A stretch of DNA of 64,000 nucleotides. It comes from SMWD01 sp002729875. GTDB taxonomy: Bacteria > Pseudomonadota > Gammaproteobacteria > Steroidobacterales > GCA-2729495. The translations under genes were made by a program, and so were the position numbers. Shown here piece after piece: positions 52,650 to 62,280 of the stretch (the first letter of the stretch is position 1; each line of letters starts with the position of its first letter). The notes under the pieces are model-generated. The model saw only the letters and a program-made list of their open reading frames with translations, had not been told where the DNA came from and ran no database searches. The stretch is from assembly GCA_036010905.1 (NCBI GenBank), contig DASCMH010000008.1:62001-126000 (forward strand). The letters are read 5' to 3'.

Positions 52650-54614
52650 TCAGCTCGTGCCGCGTAATTGATCGAGTATGGCTTCATTCTCGAGTGTCGA
52701 CGTATCCTGCGTAATCTCATCGCCACGGGCGATCGTTCGCAATAAGCGACGCATAATCTTGCCAGAACGGGTCTTCGGTAAATTCTCGGTAAAACGAATC
52801 TGCTCGGGCTTGGCAATTGCCCCGATCTCCTGACCAACCCAGTCACGCAATTCAGCCACCAGCGCCAGTTCTTCGTCACCACTCGGTCGTTCACCGCGCA
52901 AAACAACATAAGCAAAAATACCTTCGCCCTTGACATCATGCGGAAACCCGACAACGGCTGACTCGACAACCCGGTCATGCGCGACGAGCGCTGATTCGAC
53001 CTCCATCGTGCCAAGACGATGGCCGGAAACGTTGAGCACATCGTCGATACGACCCATCATCCAGATGTAACCATCCGCATCACGGTGCGCACTGTCACCG
53101 GCTACGTAATAACGATTCTGAAATTTCTCCCAATATGTTTGTATATAGCGGTCGTTATCGCCCCAGATGGTTCGCAACATCGACGGCCAGGGTTTCTTGA
53201 TAACGATGTAACCGCCTTCATTCGGCGAAGTAACCGGTTTGCCGGCCTCATCGACAATATCGACATCAATACCCGGTAACGGCTTGGTGCAGGAACCCGG
53301 TTTTGTTGGAGTAATCCCCGGCAACGGAGAAATCATGATTGCGCCGGTCTCGGTCTGCCACCACGTATCAACAATCGGGCAACGCTGCGCGCCGATCACC
53401 TCGTGGTACCACATCCACGCTTCCGGATTAATCGGTTCACCCACCGTACCCAGCAAGCGAAGTTTGGACAGATCATATTGCGCCGGGATATCGTCACCAA
53501 ACTTCATCAAAGCACGAATTGCTGTGGGTGCTGTGTAGAAAATTGTCACGCCGTGACGCTGGCAGATACTCCAGAAGCGACCTCCATCCGGCACGGTCGG
53601 CGCGCCTTCGTACATCAGTATCGTGGCGCCGGCGGCGAGGGGACCGTAGGCAACATAGCTGTGACCGGTCACCCAGCCCACATCGGCCGTACACCAAAAA
53701 ATATCGTCATCGTGCAAATCGAAAACCCACTGACTCGACAGTTTGGCATTCAATAAATAGCCGCCGGATGCATGCTGAATACCTTTCGGCTTGCCGGTCG
53801 AACCTGACGTATACAGTAAAAACAGCGGGTGTTCGGCATCGACAGCCACCGGCTCGCAAATTGCCGCATGCCCATTTATTGCATCCGACCACCAGATATC
53901 CCGGCCTTCCCGCATCGATACGGCGCAATCGGCACGATTGAGAACGATAACCGTCTCGATCGTGTCGCAACCTTCTGCCAGCGCCTCGTCAGCCGCCGCC
54001 TTTAGCTCAATGACATGCCCACCACGAAATCCGCCGTCAGCAGTAATCAACAACTTCGCACCGGCATCGATAATCCGGTCACGCAGCGAGCTGGCCGAGA
54101 ACCCGCCAAAAACAACCGAATGAATCGCACCGATACGGGCACATGCCTGCATCGCAATGACCGCCTCCGGTACCATCGGCATATATATAACGACCCGATC
54201 ACCGGTCGAAATGCCCTGAGCCTGCAGTGCATTTGCAAACCGGCAAACAGCATCGGTCAGTTCCCGATACGTCAGGCGCCGCTGATCGCCACCTTCGCCC
54301 TCAAAAATAATTGCGGTCTTGTCGCTTCGTTCGGCGAGATGGATGTCAAGACAGTTATAGGACACATTAAGACGACCATCCGTAAACCATCTGTAATTAG
54401 GTGCATCGGAGGCATTAAGTATTTCTGTGAACGGTGTCTCCCAGTGAATTTCCTGCCGTGCCAGCCGCCCCCAGAAAGCTTCATGATCGGCAGCCGCCTC
54501 TGTGTATAACGCTTCTGCTGCGGCAGGTTGCAGGCGCGCCGCCGAGGTAAATTCATCTCGCGGAAAAAAATTACGCTGCTCATGCAGCAGTGATTCGATA
54601 CTTTTGTCGTTCAT
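52650..54614 (-). CDS. acsA: Acetyl-CoA synthetase
   Basis: 654 residues, the usual length. Activates acetate to acetyl-CoA with ATP via acetyl-AMP. Adenylation motifs LLYTSGSTGKPKGIQHASGG and DTWWQTETGAIM, hinge GRIDDVLNVSGHRLGTMEVE, and C-terminal KTRSGKIMRRLLR, whose Lys in SGK is the site inactivated by acetylation in studied homologues. The ATG follows GGAG. Last gene of a minus-strand run that starts at the vWA protein; 34 bases separate it from the fructosamine-kinase-like gene. Confidence 0.97.
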   Translation of the reverse strand: MNDKSIESLLHEQRNFFPRDEFTSAARLQPAAAEALYTEAAADHEAFWGRLARQEIHWETPFTEILNASDAPNYRWFTDGRLNVSYNCLDIHLAERSDKTAIIFEGEGGDQRRLTYRELTDAVCRFANALQAQGISTGDRVVIYMPMVPEAVIAMQACARIGAIHSVVFGGFSASSLRDRIIDAGAKLLITADGGFRGGHVIELKAAADEALAEGCDTIETVIVLNRADCAVSMREGRDIWWSDAINGHAAICEPVAVDAEHPLFLLYTSGSTGKPKGIQHASGGYLLNAKLSSQWVFDLHDDDIFWCTADVGWVTGHSYVAYGPLAAGATILMYEGAPTVPDGGRFWSICQRHGVTIFYTAPTAIRALMKFGDDIPAQYDLSKLRLLGTVGEPINPEAWMWYHEVIGAQRCPIVDTWWQTETGAIMISPLPGITPTKPGSCTKPLPGIDVDIVDEAGKPVTSPNEGGYIVIKKPWPSMLRTIWGDNDRYIQTYWEKFQNRYYVAGDSAHRDADGYIWMMGRIDDVLNVSGHRLGTMEVESALVAHDRVVESAVVGFPHDVKGEGIFAYVVLRGERPSGDEELALVAELRDWVGQEIGAIAKPEQIRFTENLPKTRSGKIMRRLLRTIARGDEITQDTSTLENEAILDQLRGTS

Positions 54615-54648
54615 CTGGGGTCTCCGGCAAACATTCCAATATTTTTAT

Positions 54649-55539
54649 TCAGGCCAGTAATTTGCCAAGTAATTCGATAACCTGAGATTTATAACCACCA
54701 CCAAACAGATTGTAGTGATTCAGAAGATGATAAAGATTATATAAGTCGCAACGTCGTTGAAAGCCCTCATCAAGCTGCCATGACTCGTTGTAGGCTGCAT
54801 AAAATTCCGGCCCGAACCCGCCGAATAATTGTGTCATCGCGAGGTCGGTTTCCCGGTCACCATAATATATCGCCGGATCAAAAATTACCGGTTGCTCACC
54901 ATAAGTAGCACCCCAATTACCGCCCCACAGATCGCCATGCAACAACGAGGCAACCGGCTGGTAGTCGATAAAAAAATCTGCAAGACGCTCGCGCAGACGC
55001 TGCCCATCGGCCTGAATCGACTCACCGATGCCGCTCCCAACCGCAAGTTGCAATTGATATCCAAGTCGCGCATGACCGAAAAACCTGACCCAATCATCTG
55101 ACCAGCTATTAATCTGCGGGGTGCTGCCAATCGTATTATCACGGTGCCAACCAAATTGTGGTTTGCGCTGCCTGTGCAACTCTGCCAACGCATACCCGCA
55201 GGCCTGTCCGGCAGCGGTTGTCTTGTGGCCCAGTTCTATATACTCCAGCAACAGGAATGACAGGTCGCCACCAAGGCTGGCCAGAATTGGCTCGGGCACC
55301 CGAATTGCACCTGCCCGGTGTAGCACTTCAAGCCCTTCGCGCTCGGCTTTAAACATTTCGAGTGCTGAGCCGACATTGGTTTTCAAAAGGTAGGTGGCAC
55401 CTTGTAGCGTCGTCAACCGATAACTGCGATTAATACTACCGCCGCCGACAATCTCAATCGTATCCGGATCGATTCGACCGACCGTATCCGCGATAACCTC
55501 GAATACCGCCTCGTTGATATTGTGAATAGGGGTATCCAC
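54649..55539 (-). CDS. Fructosamine kinase family protein (YniA-like)
   Basis: 296 residues. N-lobe GGGSINRSYRLTTLQGATYL with the ATP-binding Lys in LLKTNVGSA, catalytic loop LLHGDLWGGNWG, and metal-binding IFDPAIYYGDRETDLAMT: the fructosamine-3-kinase/YniA fold. Family members remove early glycation products by phosphorylation; bacterial substrates are often ribulosamines or unknown. The start is GTG at 55539, six bases after the exonuclease stop, so it is in the same operon. Confidence 0.9.
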   Translation of the reverse strand: MDTPIHNINEAVFEVIADTVGRIDPDTIEIVGGGSINRSYRLTTLQGATYLLKTNVGSALEMFKAEREGLEVLHRAGAIRVPEPILASLGGDLSFLLLEYIELGHKTTAAGQACGYALAELHRQRKPQFGWHRDNTIGSTPQINSWSDDWVRFFGHARLGYQLQLAVGSGIGESIQADGQRLRERLADFFIDYQPVASLLHGDLWGGNWGATYGEQPVIFDPAIYYGDRETDLAMTQLFGGFGPEFYAAYNESWQLDEGFQRRCDLYNLYHLLNHYNLFGGGYKSQVIELLGKLLA

Positions 55540-55545
55540 CCGTTA

Positions 55546-56430
55546 CTAATATGAGTCGGCAATACGTTGCGCTTGCCGGCGCAGCGATTGGCCAAAACCG
55601 ACATCATCATACAGGGCATTTAATGCACTCAGATTCGGCACCTGGCGCGCCAGAACATCGTCATGATCGGGCAGCGGAGCATCGAAACGAATCCTGGTCA
55701 GCTCTCGACACATGCGCACCTGGTCATGGTAGGGCTTAAGTTTTGCGCCGAGTTTTGCGGCACCCCGGACATTGACATTTTCGACGCTGTCGAGATTTTC
55801 GTACAACTCGTCAAGAGAATCAAAATGCTGCAATAATGCACTGGCAGTTTTTGCTCCTACACCGGGAGCTCCCGGAATATTATCAACACTGTCACCGGCA
55901 AGCGCCAGATAATCAACCATCTGATCAGCACGCACACCAAATAGTTCCGGCACGTCATCGTGAGCGATCTGCTTGCCACTGACGTAATCCCACATCACAT
56001 CGCCAGCTTGCAGTAACTGTAACAAATCCTTGTCGCGACTCAGGATTGACACACACCGACCGGCTTCCCGAGCCTTACCGGCCAGTGTCCCGATCAGATC
56101 ATCAGCCTCAAAGCGACTGCTGGAACATTCGCTAATACCAAGTGAGCGCGTTACCTTGCGACACTGCGCAAACTGTCGCTTGAGTTCCTCGGGCGCCGGG
56201 TCACGGTTGGCCTTATAGGCCGGGTAAATTTCGCAGCGAAATGATTTCTCAAGGCTTTCATCAAAGGCAGCGGCCACCGAGTCAGGTTGCACCGATTCGA
56301 GGAAATCACTCAGAAACTGCGCATAGCCATACACGGCATTTACCGGATGATCATTCGGACAGGTCATCGAATCCGGCACGGAAAACCAGGCCCGGAAAAT
56401 AAAAATGCTGGCATCGATCAGGTACGTCAT
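55546..56430 (-). CDS. Stand-alone 5'-3' exonuclease (Pol I N-terminal / ExoIX type)
   Basis: 294 residues. Contains the flap-nuclease metal residues: LIDASIFIFRAW, FEADDLIGTLA, ILSRDKDLLQLL, and DYLALAGDSVDNIPGAPGVG with the helix-hairpin-helix-type DNA contact. Corresponds to the nuclease domain of DNA polymerase I without the polymerase, like E. coli ExoIX/Xni. ATG at 56430, three bases after the stop of the putative anti-sigma gene. Role probably in flap removal; why it sits in a sigma factor operon is not evident. Confidence 0.9.
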   Translation of the reverse strand: MTYLIDASIFIFRAWFSVPDSMTCPNDHPVNAVYGYAQFLSDFLESVQPDSVAAAFDESLEKSFRCEIYPAYKANRDPAPEELKRQFAQCRKVTRSLGISECSSSRFEADDLIGTLAGKAREAGRCVSILSRDKDLLQLLQAGDVMWDYVSGKQIAHDDVPELFGVRADQMVDYLALAGDSVDNIPGAPGVGAKTASALLQHFDSLDELYENLDSVENVNVRGAAKLGAKLKPYHDQVRMCRELTRIRFDAPLPDHDDVLARQVPNLSALNALYDDVGFGQSLRRQAQRIADSY

Positions 56431-56432
56431 GC

Positions 56433-57278
56433 TCAATAACCCCGCTGGCGAAGCCTAACGCTGACCGGATGATCCGGATAACGTGCCAGGAACTCATCAA
56501 GCCGGATACCGGCCTCGTCGCCCGACCCGCTGGTATATAACCATACAATCTCACGCAACATCGACCCGGAATTATCCTCTCTCTGCAGTTTATCGATTGA
56601 ATCCACATCTTTATCCGCCACTGTCGGATTTGACGCACTCAGCTCAGGTTGCCCGGCCTTGTATTCATCATGCGCCCTCATCTCCAGCATCCGAACCCGA
56701 CCACTGTCGCTCTGTGCTTTCGCCGCGGCAACGTGTTCAACTACGATTAACAACGCAGCATCCTGATCGATGCTTTGCTCTGCTGGTACCAGCTCCGAAT
56801 TCGCCAGCGGTGCATCCTGCTGTTCAAGCGGTTCCAAGCGGACCAATGCCTTACCGCCATTGGCAGTCTTCTCTGCCAGTTGTTCATTGCGCATGTGTTC
56901 CATTGCCGCTTGACGTGGTGGCGAAGTCCGGTCAAGTAGCGAATAGACGACTGGCTCGGAAGATCCCTCAAGTGACTGATCAGATTCTTCAGACGCAGTC
57001 ACCACCTGTTCATAACGTACCGGTGAATCAATGCCGATCTTCATGACCAGCGAAAAAGACAGCAACACGGTCGCCGCCAGCGCGACGGGCTTAAGCCAGC
57101 CACCTCGTGATCCGAACTCGAGCCAGCGAACTTTTACTGCAGCGCTTGCCGCAGCAAGAATACGCTCATCGAGTTCTGCCGGGGGTTGTTCGCAGCCAAG
57201 TTCCTGATAGTGATCAGCCCATTCAGATTCGCCGGCCAGGAATGCTGCAAATTCCTTGTCATCTTGTTGGTCGGTCAC
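56433..57278 (-). CDS. Putative anti-sigma factor, single-span membrane protein
   Basis: 281 residues, not matched to a named family. N-terminal cytoplasmic part of about 60 residues (FAAFLAGESEWADHYQELG), one membrane span (PVALAATVLLSFSLVMKIGI), then a long acidic periplasmic domain ending LDEFLARYPDHPVSVRLRQR. The GTG start overlaps the ECF sigma stop (GTGA), the arrangement of sigma/anti-sigma pairs. It lacks the His-x3-Cys-x2-Cys zinc motif of ZAS-type anti-sigmas, so the mechanism would differ. The assignment rests on position and topology only. Confidence 0.6.
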   Translation of the reverse strand: MTDQQDDKEFAAFLAGESEWADHYQELGCEQPPAELDERILAAASAAVKVRWLEFGSRGGWLKPVALAATVLLSFSLVMKIGIDSPVRYEQVVTASEESDQSLEGSSEPVVYSLLDRTSPPRQAAMEHMRNEQLAEKTANGGKALVRLEPLEQQDAPLANSELVPAEQSIDQDAALLIVVEHVAAAKAQSDSGRVRMLEMRAHDEYKAGQPELSASNPTVADKDVDSIDKLQREDNSGSMLREIVWLYTSGSGDEAGIRLDEFLARYPDHPVSVRLRQRGY

Positions 57279-57847
57279 ACTTTGCCCCTGTTCCGGATCA
57301 GTTGCTGACGCAATTTGCCGAAGGCGTATCGCAATCGGCTCTTGGCCGTTTCCGTGCTGACGCCGGTTACGTAAGCAATATCAGCAAGCGACAGCCCGGC
57401 TTCCTGTTTAAGTATAAAGACCTCACGCTGTTCATCAGGCAAATCTGCCAATGCAGAACGAAATTGCGCAACCGATTGATTACGAATCGCCTGTGCTTCA
57501 GGATCGGCCATAGCTGTTGCCGGCAACCGGGCCACATCGATATCATCACCGACAGTTTGTTGCGCAATCTTATGTGCAGACCGCCGGCTCAGATCGATAC
57601 AGCAGTTATGTGCCAACCGATACATATAAGTGGTAAATTTAGCGCTTGGTTGGTAACGATTTTTGCTCGAGATAATCTTCATCCATACTTCCTGCGCCAG
57701 TTCTGCGGCGGATTCAGCAGCTAAGCCCCGGCGCAGGAAATACCGATACAAAGGTCCTTTGTGGCGCGCATACAAAACCTCGAAGGCCTCAACTTCGCCG
57801 TCTCGATACCTGACCATCAATAGCTTGTCATCGGGCGTGTGTGCCAT
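57275..57847 (-). CDS. ECF-type sigma-70 family factor
   Basis: 190 residues from the ATG at 57847. Region 2: AFEVLYARHKGPLYRYFLRR, AELAQEVWMKI, KFTTYMYRLAHNCCIDLSRR; region 4: LADLPDEQREVFILKQEAGL, then IAYVTGVSTETAKSRLRYAF as the helix-turn-helix. No region 1 or 3, as in ECF sigmas. Target promoters are unknown; autoregulation is likely. Located between a vWA lipoprotein (41 bases upstream) and its putative anti-sigma. Confidence 0.93.
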   Translation of the reverse strand: MAHTPDDKLLMVRYRDGEVEAFEVLYARHKGPLYRYFLRRGLAAESAAELAQEVWMKIISSKNRYQPSAKFTTYMYRLAHNCCIDLSRRSAHKIAQQTVGDDIDVARLPATAMADPEAQAIRNQSVAQFRSALADLPDEQREVFILKQEAGLSLADIAYVTGVSTETAKSRLRYAFGKLRQQLIRNRGKV

Positions 57848-57887
57848 ACCTGGCAGCATAAGGGAAAAAGTAAGGCCGCAGGGCTTT

Positions 57888-59633
57888 TTACCGCTGCCGG
57901 GAGACCCGCGGCACCTGCGCTGTCAGTGAATCAGCCAGCCTGACCAGACCCAGAAATTCTCCGCGGTAACCAAATGGGTCCTCGCCACGCGCACCGGCCG
58001 CCAATTCCGCAACATCGACAAGCCGGTAACTGCCGAGATACTCACCACCGGCAAGTAATTGACCAAATGCCGCCACAGCCGCGGCAAAGCGAAATTCGTT
58101 ACCTGTTGCTGCCAACGCCTCGCTGGCGGGCGCCGCAACCGCCTGCTCGATTACCCGGCTCCGGGTGCCACCGGGTGCCTTATAGCGCAGGCGTACAAAG
58201 GCCAGTTCACCTGCCAGGACAGGTGTTTTTTCCTGCTTTTGAGCATAGCGCAGCGGATCGACCAGGCGCGTTTTACTGTCCAGCAGTGCAAGTTCGTATA
58301 ACGCGGTTACCGTGTGCCCGGCGCCAATTTCCCCGGCATCAATCTTGTCGTTATTAAAATCCTCACGACGCAGCAGCCGATTTGCATAGCCGATCAACCG
58401 ATACTCAGCGACCACTGCGGGATTGAATTCGACCTGAATTTTGACATCCCTGGCAATCGTGAGCAGTGTGCCGCTCATTTGTTCCACCAGCACTTTGCGA
58501 CCTTCATTCAAGGTATCGATATAGGCATGGTTGCCATTACCGGCATCCGCCAGTTGCTCCATCAGGTGATCGTTATAGTTACCGGACCCAAAGCCGAGGG
58601 TCGTTAGTGAAATATTTTTCTTTCTATGTCGTTCGACGATATCTATTAATGCGTTGAAATCCACCGTACCAACATTGAAGTCCCCGTCGGTCGCGAGCAT
58701 GACGCGATTAATGCCACCTTTGATAAATGCCTGCTCGGCAATTTGATAAGCGAGCCGGATGCCGCTCGCACCGTTGGTACCGCCGCCGGCCTGCAACTGT
58801 TCGAGCGCAGCCAGAATTGTCGCCTGCTCGGCTCCCGAAGTTGGTTTGAGGACAACCCCGGAAGAACCGGCATAAACCACCATCGATACCAGATCCTGAT
58901 TGGTCATTTGTCTTGTCAGTAACTTCAGAGCATTCACCAGCAGCGGCAATTTGCGCGGCGCATTCATGGATCCGGACACATCGACAAGGAACACCAGGTT
59001 GGCAGCCGGGCGCTCCTCTGCAGATACTTCAAAGCCCTTTATGCCGATACGCATCAGGATCTTATCCGGATTCCACGGTGCCGGAGCCGTCTCAGTTGTG
59101 ACGCTGAAAGGCACTTCCTTATCACGCGGAAGCGGATAGTCATAGGTGAAATAATTGATCAGTTCTTCGGTCCGCACGGCATCCTGTGGCGGCAATGTCC
59201 CTCCGTTCAGGAACCGGCGCACATTCGAGTAGGCGCCGGTATCAACATCGATACCAAACGTCGACACAGGCTGCTCACTAACGAGCCGCAACGGATTGTG
59301 CTCGACCTGCGCATAGTTTTCCCGATCGGATGTTGCCGCGGAATAGTGCAATGCCAGCTTCGCCGGATAAACAGAATCCATAGGCATCAAGCGGCTCATG
59401 CCAAGCATCTGCTGATCAACCAGCCGGCCACTTGTGGCTTCCTGCTCAATTGCGCGGACCGGTATCTCAGCTAACGAACCGACCAACCGCGCAACTTCAG
59501 TATCCGATTCTGCGGCAATCGGTTGCTGCGCCGTAGATGCTTCATTACGCGGCCCGCTACAGGCATTAAGCAATAACAACGCAGCGACTGTATTGGCGAC
59601 ATAGCACAGAATATCTATTTGACGTAATCTCAT
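57888..59633 (-). CDS. vWA-domain lipoprotein (YfbK-like)
   Basis: 581 residues from the ATG at 59633, which follows GGAGG with 8-base spacing; 42 further in-frame codons upstream are not needed. Signal peptide with lipobox LLLLNAC. A conserved N-terminal vWF-associated region (FGIDVDTGAYSNVRRFLNGG; RTEELINYFTYDYP) is followed by a vWA domain with an intact MIDAS: VDVSGSMN, AGGGTNG and ATDGDFNVG, then a C-terminal DUF3520-type region. Surface or periplasmic metal-dependent binding protein of unknown ligand. Upstream of the ECF sigma on the same strand, so it may be part of the signalling unit or one of its targets. Confidence 0.9.
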   Translation of the reverse strand: MRLRQIDILCYVANTVAALLLLNACSGPRNEASTAQQPIAAESDTEVARLVGSLAEIPVRAIEQEATSGRLVDQQMLGMSRLMPMDSVYPAKLALHYSAATSDRENYAQVEHNPLRLVSEQPVSTFGIDVDTGAYSNVRRFLNGGTLPPQDAVRTEELINYFTYDYPLPRDKEVPFSVTTETAPAPWNPDKILMRIGIKGFEVSAEERPAANLVFLVDVSGSMNAPRKLPLLVNALKLLTRQMTNQDLVSMVVYAGSSGVVLKPTSGAEQATILAALEQLQAGGGTNGASGIRLAYQIAEQAFIKGGINRVMLATDGDFNVGTVDFNALIDIVERHRKKNISLTTLGFGSGNYNDHLMEQLADAGNGNHAYIDTLNEGRKVLVEQMSGTLLTIARDVKIQVEFNPAVVAEYRLIGYANRLLRREDFNNDKIDAGEIGAGHTVTALYELALLDSKTRLVDPLRYAQKQEKTPVLAGELAFVRLRYKAPGGTRSRVIEQAVAAPASEALAATGNEFRFAAAVAAFGQLLAGGEYLGSYRLVDVAELAAGARGEDPFGYRGEFLGLVRLADSLTAQVPRVSRQR

Positions 59634-59783
59634 GATCCAGACCTCCATCATCCGGGTTGCTTGGTTTACATCGGGTATAAACGCAGCAACCCGGCAGATG
59701 GGGTTAAGGTTTGGAGAAATAATGCTGACCGGAAAAAGTCCGCTCAGGGCAAGCGTCAATTAAGGGCCTGAAACCCCTTCGGA

Positions 59784-60440
59784 TCAATCATGAATTTCAC
59801 GATGCTGGCCAACACCTTCATTCAGCGTAATAACCAGCCGCGACCGTAACGGACTGGAACGGGAAATATGCGCAAGCAGAAACTCCATCTGGTCGGCAAG
59901 AACCCGGCGCCCCTTCAGATAAATATACTCGGCATAGGTCGGCGTAAACGGAACGGCAATCAGTTCCATGCCGGCCTGCTCGGGCGTCCTGCCCCCCTTG
60001 TGGTTATTACACCGGCGGCACGCGCTAACGACGTTACGCCACTTGTCACTACCCCCCTGGCTGACCGGACGAACATGGTCACGGGTCAGATCCCGGGACA
60101 GGAAATGTCCGCCACAATACAGGCACAGGCTGGCATCACGCTTGAACAATGTTTTGTTATTGAGAGGCGGAACATAGCGATCGCGCAATTTAGGCCCTGC
60201 CGACGACCTGCCGACGGTAGCAATAATCGAATTCACATCGACCATGCTGCGTCTGCCGGTAACCGCGTTATAGCCACCCCGCACACGATATAACAGGGAA
60301 CCACATGCATAGGCAACCTGATCCGTATGGTACAGACGAACGGCATCACGATAATCGATCCACTCAAGCGGCATGCCCGCAACGTCGGTACGCAGGACCT
60401 GCAGCGAGAAATCTCCGGGTTGTGCTTGCTGCGGCAACAT
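59784..60440 (-). CDS. HNH endonuclease
   Basis: 218 residues from the ATG at 60440. HNH/zinc core near the middle: CLYCGGHFLSRDLTRDHVRP, then WRNVVSACRRCNNHKGGRTP, with two CxxC pairs and the DH...N catalytic residues. The N-terminal half (VLRTDVAGMPLEWIDYRDAV) is shared by a widespread group of chromosomal HNH proteins not linked to mobile elements. Substrate unknown. No methyltransferase is nearby, so it is unlikely to be a restriction enzyme with a partner here. Confidence 0.88.
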   Translation of the reverse strand: MLPQQAQPGDFSLQVLRTDVAGMPLEWIDYRDAVRLYHTDQVAYACGSLLYRVRGGYNAVTGRRSMVDVNSIIATVGRSSAGPKLRDRYVPPLNNKTLFKRDASLCLYCGGHFLSRDLTRDHVRPVSQGGSDKWRNVVSACRRCNNHKGGRTPEQAGMELIAVPFTPTYAEYIYLKGRRVLADQMEFLLAHISRSSPLRSRLVITLNEGVGQHREIHD

Positions 60441-60723
60441 AATTTTTCTCGACCAAACCAAGTTATACTTACGAGTACCTAATTGGTCTACACTCTGTAT
60501 ATCATAGAGTTCCCAAGAAAAATATAATATCCGTACCACAAGGCATAAAGCATGCTGCGGAGGCTCGATTCTGTTTATTTATAAGGGTTTTATCTGACTT
60601 GACTCTTAATCGGTTCACGGGCAAAAGACGCGCTCAAAATTCTACAGGCTGATGCGGGATCCCCATAACTGATCCCAACTGAAAAAAGTGGGGCCAGAAT
60701 CAAGGCCAGCAAAGAAGGAAATT

Positions 60724-62271
60724 ATGAAGATAGGTATACCAAGAGAAATTCATGCTGGCGAGCAGCGGGTAGCCACGACCCCTGATGTCGCCACCCAGTT
60801 ACAAAAACTCGGCTTTTCCGTCGCGATCGAGTCTGGAGCGGGCGAACCGGCCAACTTTGCCGACTCGGCATACGCCGAAGCCGGCGTCGAGATCGTCAGC
60901 GATACCCGTGCGCTTTGGTCCGCAAGTGATATCGTCATGAAGGTGCGCGGGCCCGAACAACACCCGGAGCTGGGGATCGACGAAATCGAATTGTTGCATC
61001 AGGGACAGATACTGATCAGTTTCCTGTGGCCCGGCCAGAATCAGTCCACGCTCGACGCGCTGGCCGCCAAAGGCATCACGGCACTGGCAATGGACAGCGT
61101 ACCGCGCATTTCACGGGCACAAAAACTCGATGCACTGAGTTCGATGGCCAACATCGCCGGCTATCGCGCCGTTGTCGAGGCGGCTCAGCACTTCGGGCGC
61201 TTCTTTACCGGCCAGATTACGGCTGCCGGCAAGGTACCGCCGGCCAAGGTGCTGGTGATCGGCGCCGGTGTGGCAGGCCTGGCCGCCATCGGTGCGGCCA
61301 AGAGCATGGGCGCAATCGTCAGGGCATTCGACACCCGACCCGAGGTCAAGGAACAGGTCGAGAGCATGGACGGCGAGTTCCTGTTGCTGGACTTTGCAGA
61401 AGAGGGCTCGGGCACCGGCGGCTACGCAAAGGTTATGAGCGAAGAGTTTATCGCTGCCGAAATGGCCCTGTTTGCCGAACAGGCGAAAGAAGTCGACATC
61501 ATCATCACGACCGCGCTGATTCCGGGCAAACCCGCCCCGGAGCTGATTACTGAAGAGATGGTTGAATCGATGCAACCCGGCAGCGTGATCGTTGATCTGG
61601 CCGCCGAGCAGGGCGGCAACTGCAAGCTGACCGAGGCGGGCAAGGTCATCGTCAAACACGGCGTGACACTGATCGGCTACACCGATCTGCCCAGCCGGCT
61701 GGCTGCGCAATCCAGCCAGCTGTATGGCACGAACCTGCGCCACCTGCTGACCGACATGTGCCCGGAGAAAGACGGCCAGCTGGTTGTCGATATGGAAGAC
61801 GAAATCACGCGCGGCACGACCGTCGTCAAGGACGGCCAGATTACCTGGCCGCCACCAGCGCCGAAAATCTCGGCGGCACCGGCGCCGAAACCGGCCCCGG
61901 CTCCCGCCCCGGTCGAGGACAAGAAACCGAGCATACTCGGACCGATACTGACTTTCGGGTTGGGGGCACTGGCCTTGTTCGGCCTGGGTCTCAAGGCGCC
62001 ACCTTCGTTCATGGAACATTTCACCGTGTTCGTGCTCGCCTGCTTCGTCGGTTACATGGTCATTTGGAACGTCACGGCAGCATTGCATACACCGTTGATG
62101 AGCGTCACCAATGCAATCAGCAGCATCATCATCATCGGCGCGCTGTCGCAGATCAGTTCAGGTGAAGGATGGATCGTGTTGTTGGCCACAGTCACGATAC
62201 TGATCGCCAGCATTAATATTTTCGGCGGCTTCGCGGTCACGCGACGCATGCTCGACATGTTCAGAAAGTAG
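60724..62271 (+). CDS. pntA: NAD(P) transhydrogenase alpha subunit
   Basis: 515 residues, the undivided PntA form. Moves hydride between NADH and NADP+ driven by the proton gradient. N-terminal NAD-binding domain I: MKIGIPREIHAGEQRVATTP, QILISFLWPGQN, VLVIGAGVAGLAAIGAAKSM (about 177). A proline/alanine linker (about 380-400) leads to four C-terminal membrane segments (FLVGYMVIWNVTAALHTP-like region). AGGA 6 bases before the ATG. Third codon positions look more GC-rich than elsewhere in the window. pntB follows 9 bases on. Confidence 0.96.
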   Translation: MKIGIPREIHAGEQRVATTPDVATQLQKLGFSVAIESGAGEPANFADSAYAEAGVEIVSDTRALWSASDIVMKVRGPEQHPELGIDEIELLHQGQILISFLWPGQNQSTLDALAAKGITALAMDSVPRISRAQKLDALSSMANIAGYRAVVEAAQHFGRFFTGQITAAGKVPPAKVLVIGAGVAGLAAIGAAKSMGAIVRAFDTRPEVKEQVESMDGEFLLLDFAEEGSGTGGYAKVMSEEFIAAEMALFAEQAKEVDIIITTALIPGKPAPELITEEMVESMQPGSVIVDLAAEQGGNCKLTEAGKVIVKHGVTLIGYTDLPSRLAAQSSQLYGTNLRHLLTDMCPEKDGQLVVDMEDEITRGTTVVKDGQITWPPPAPKISAAPAPKPAPAPAPVEDKKPSILGPILTFGLGALALFGLGLKAPPSFMEHFTVFVLACFVGYMVIWNVTAALHTPLMSVTNAISSIIIIGALSQISSGEGWIVLLATVTILIASINIFGGFAVTRRMLDMFRK

Positions 62272-62280
62272 GGAACCGTC

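Noticed and set aside
59784..60440. HNH nuclease as part of a defence or mobile element
   Set aside because: No methyltransferase, recombinase, toxin partner or repeat around it; the sequence fits a common chromosomal HNH group.
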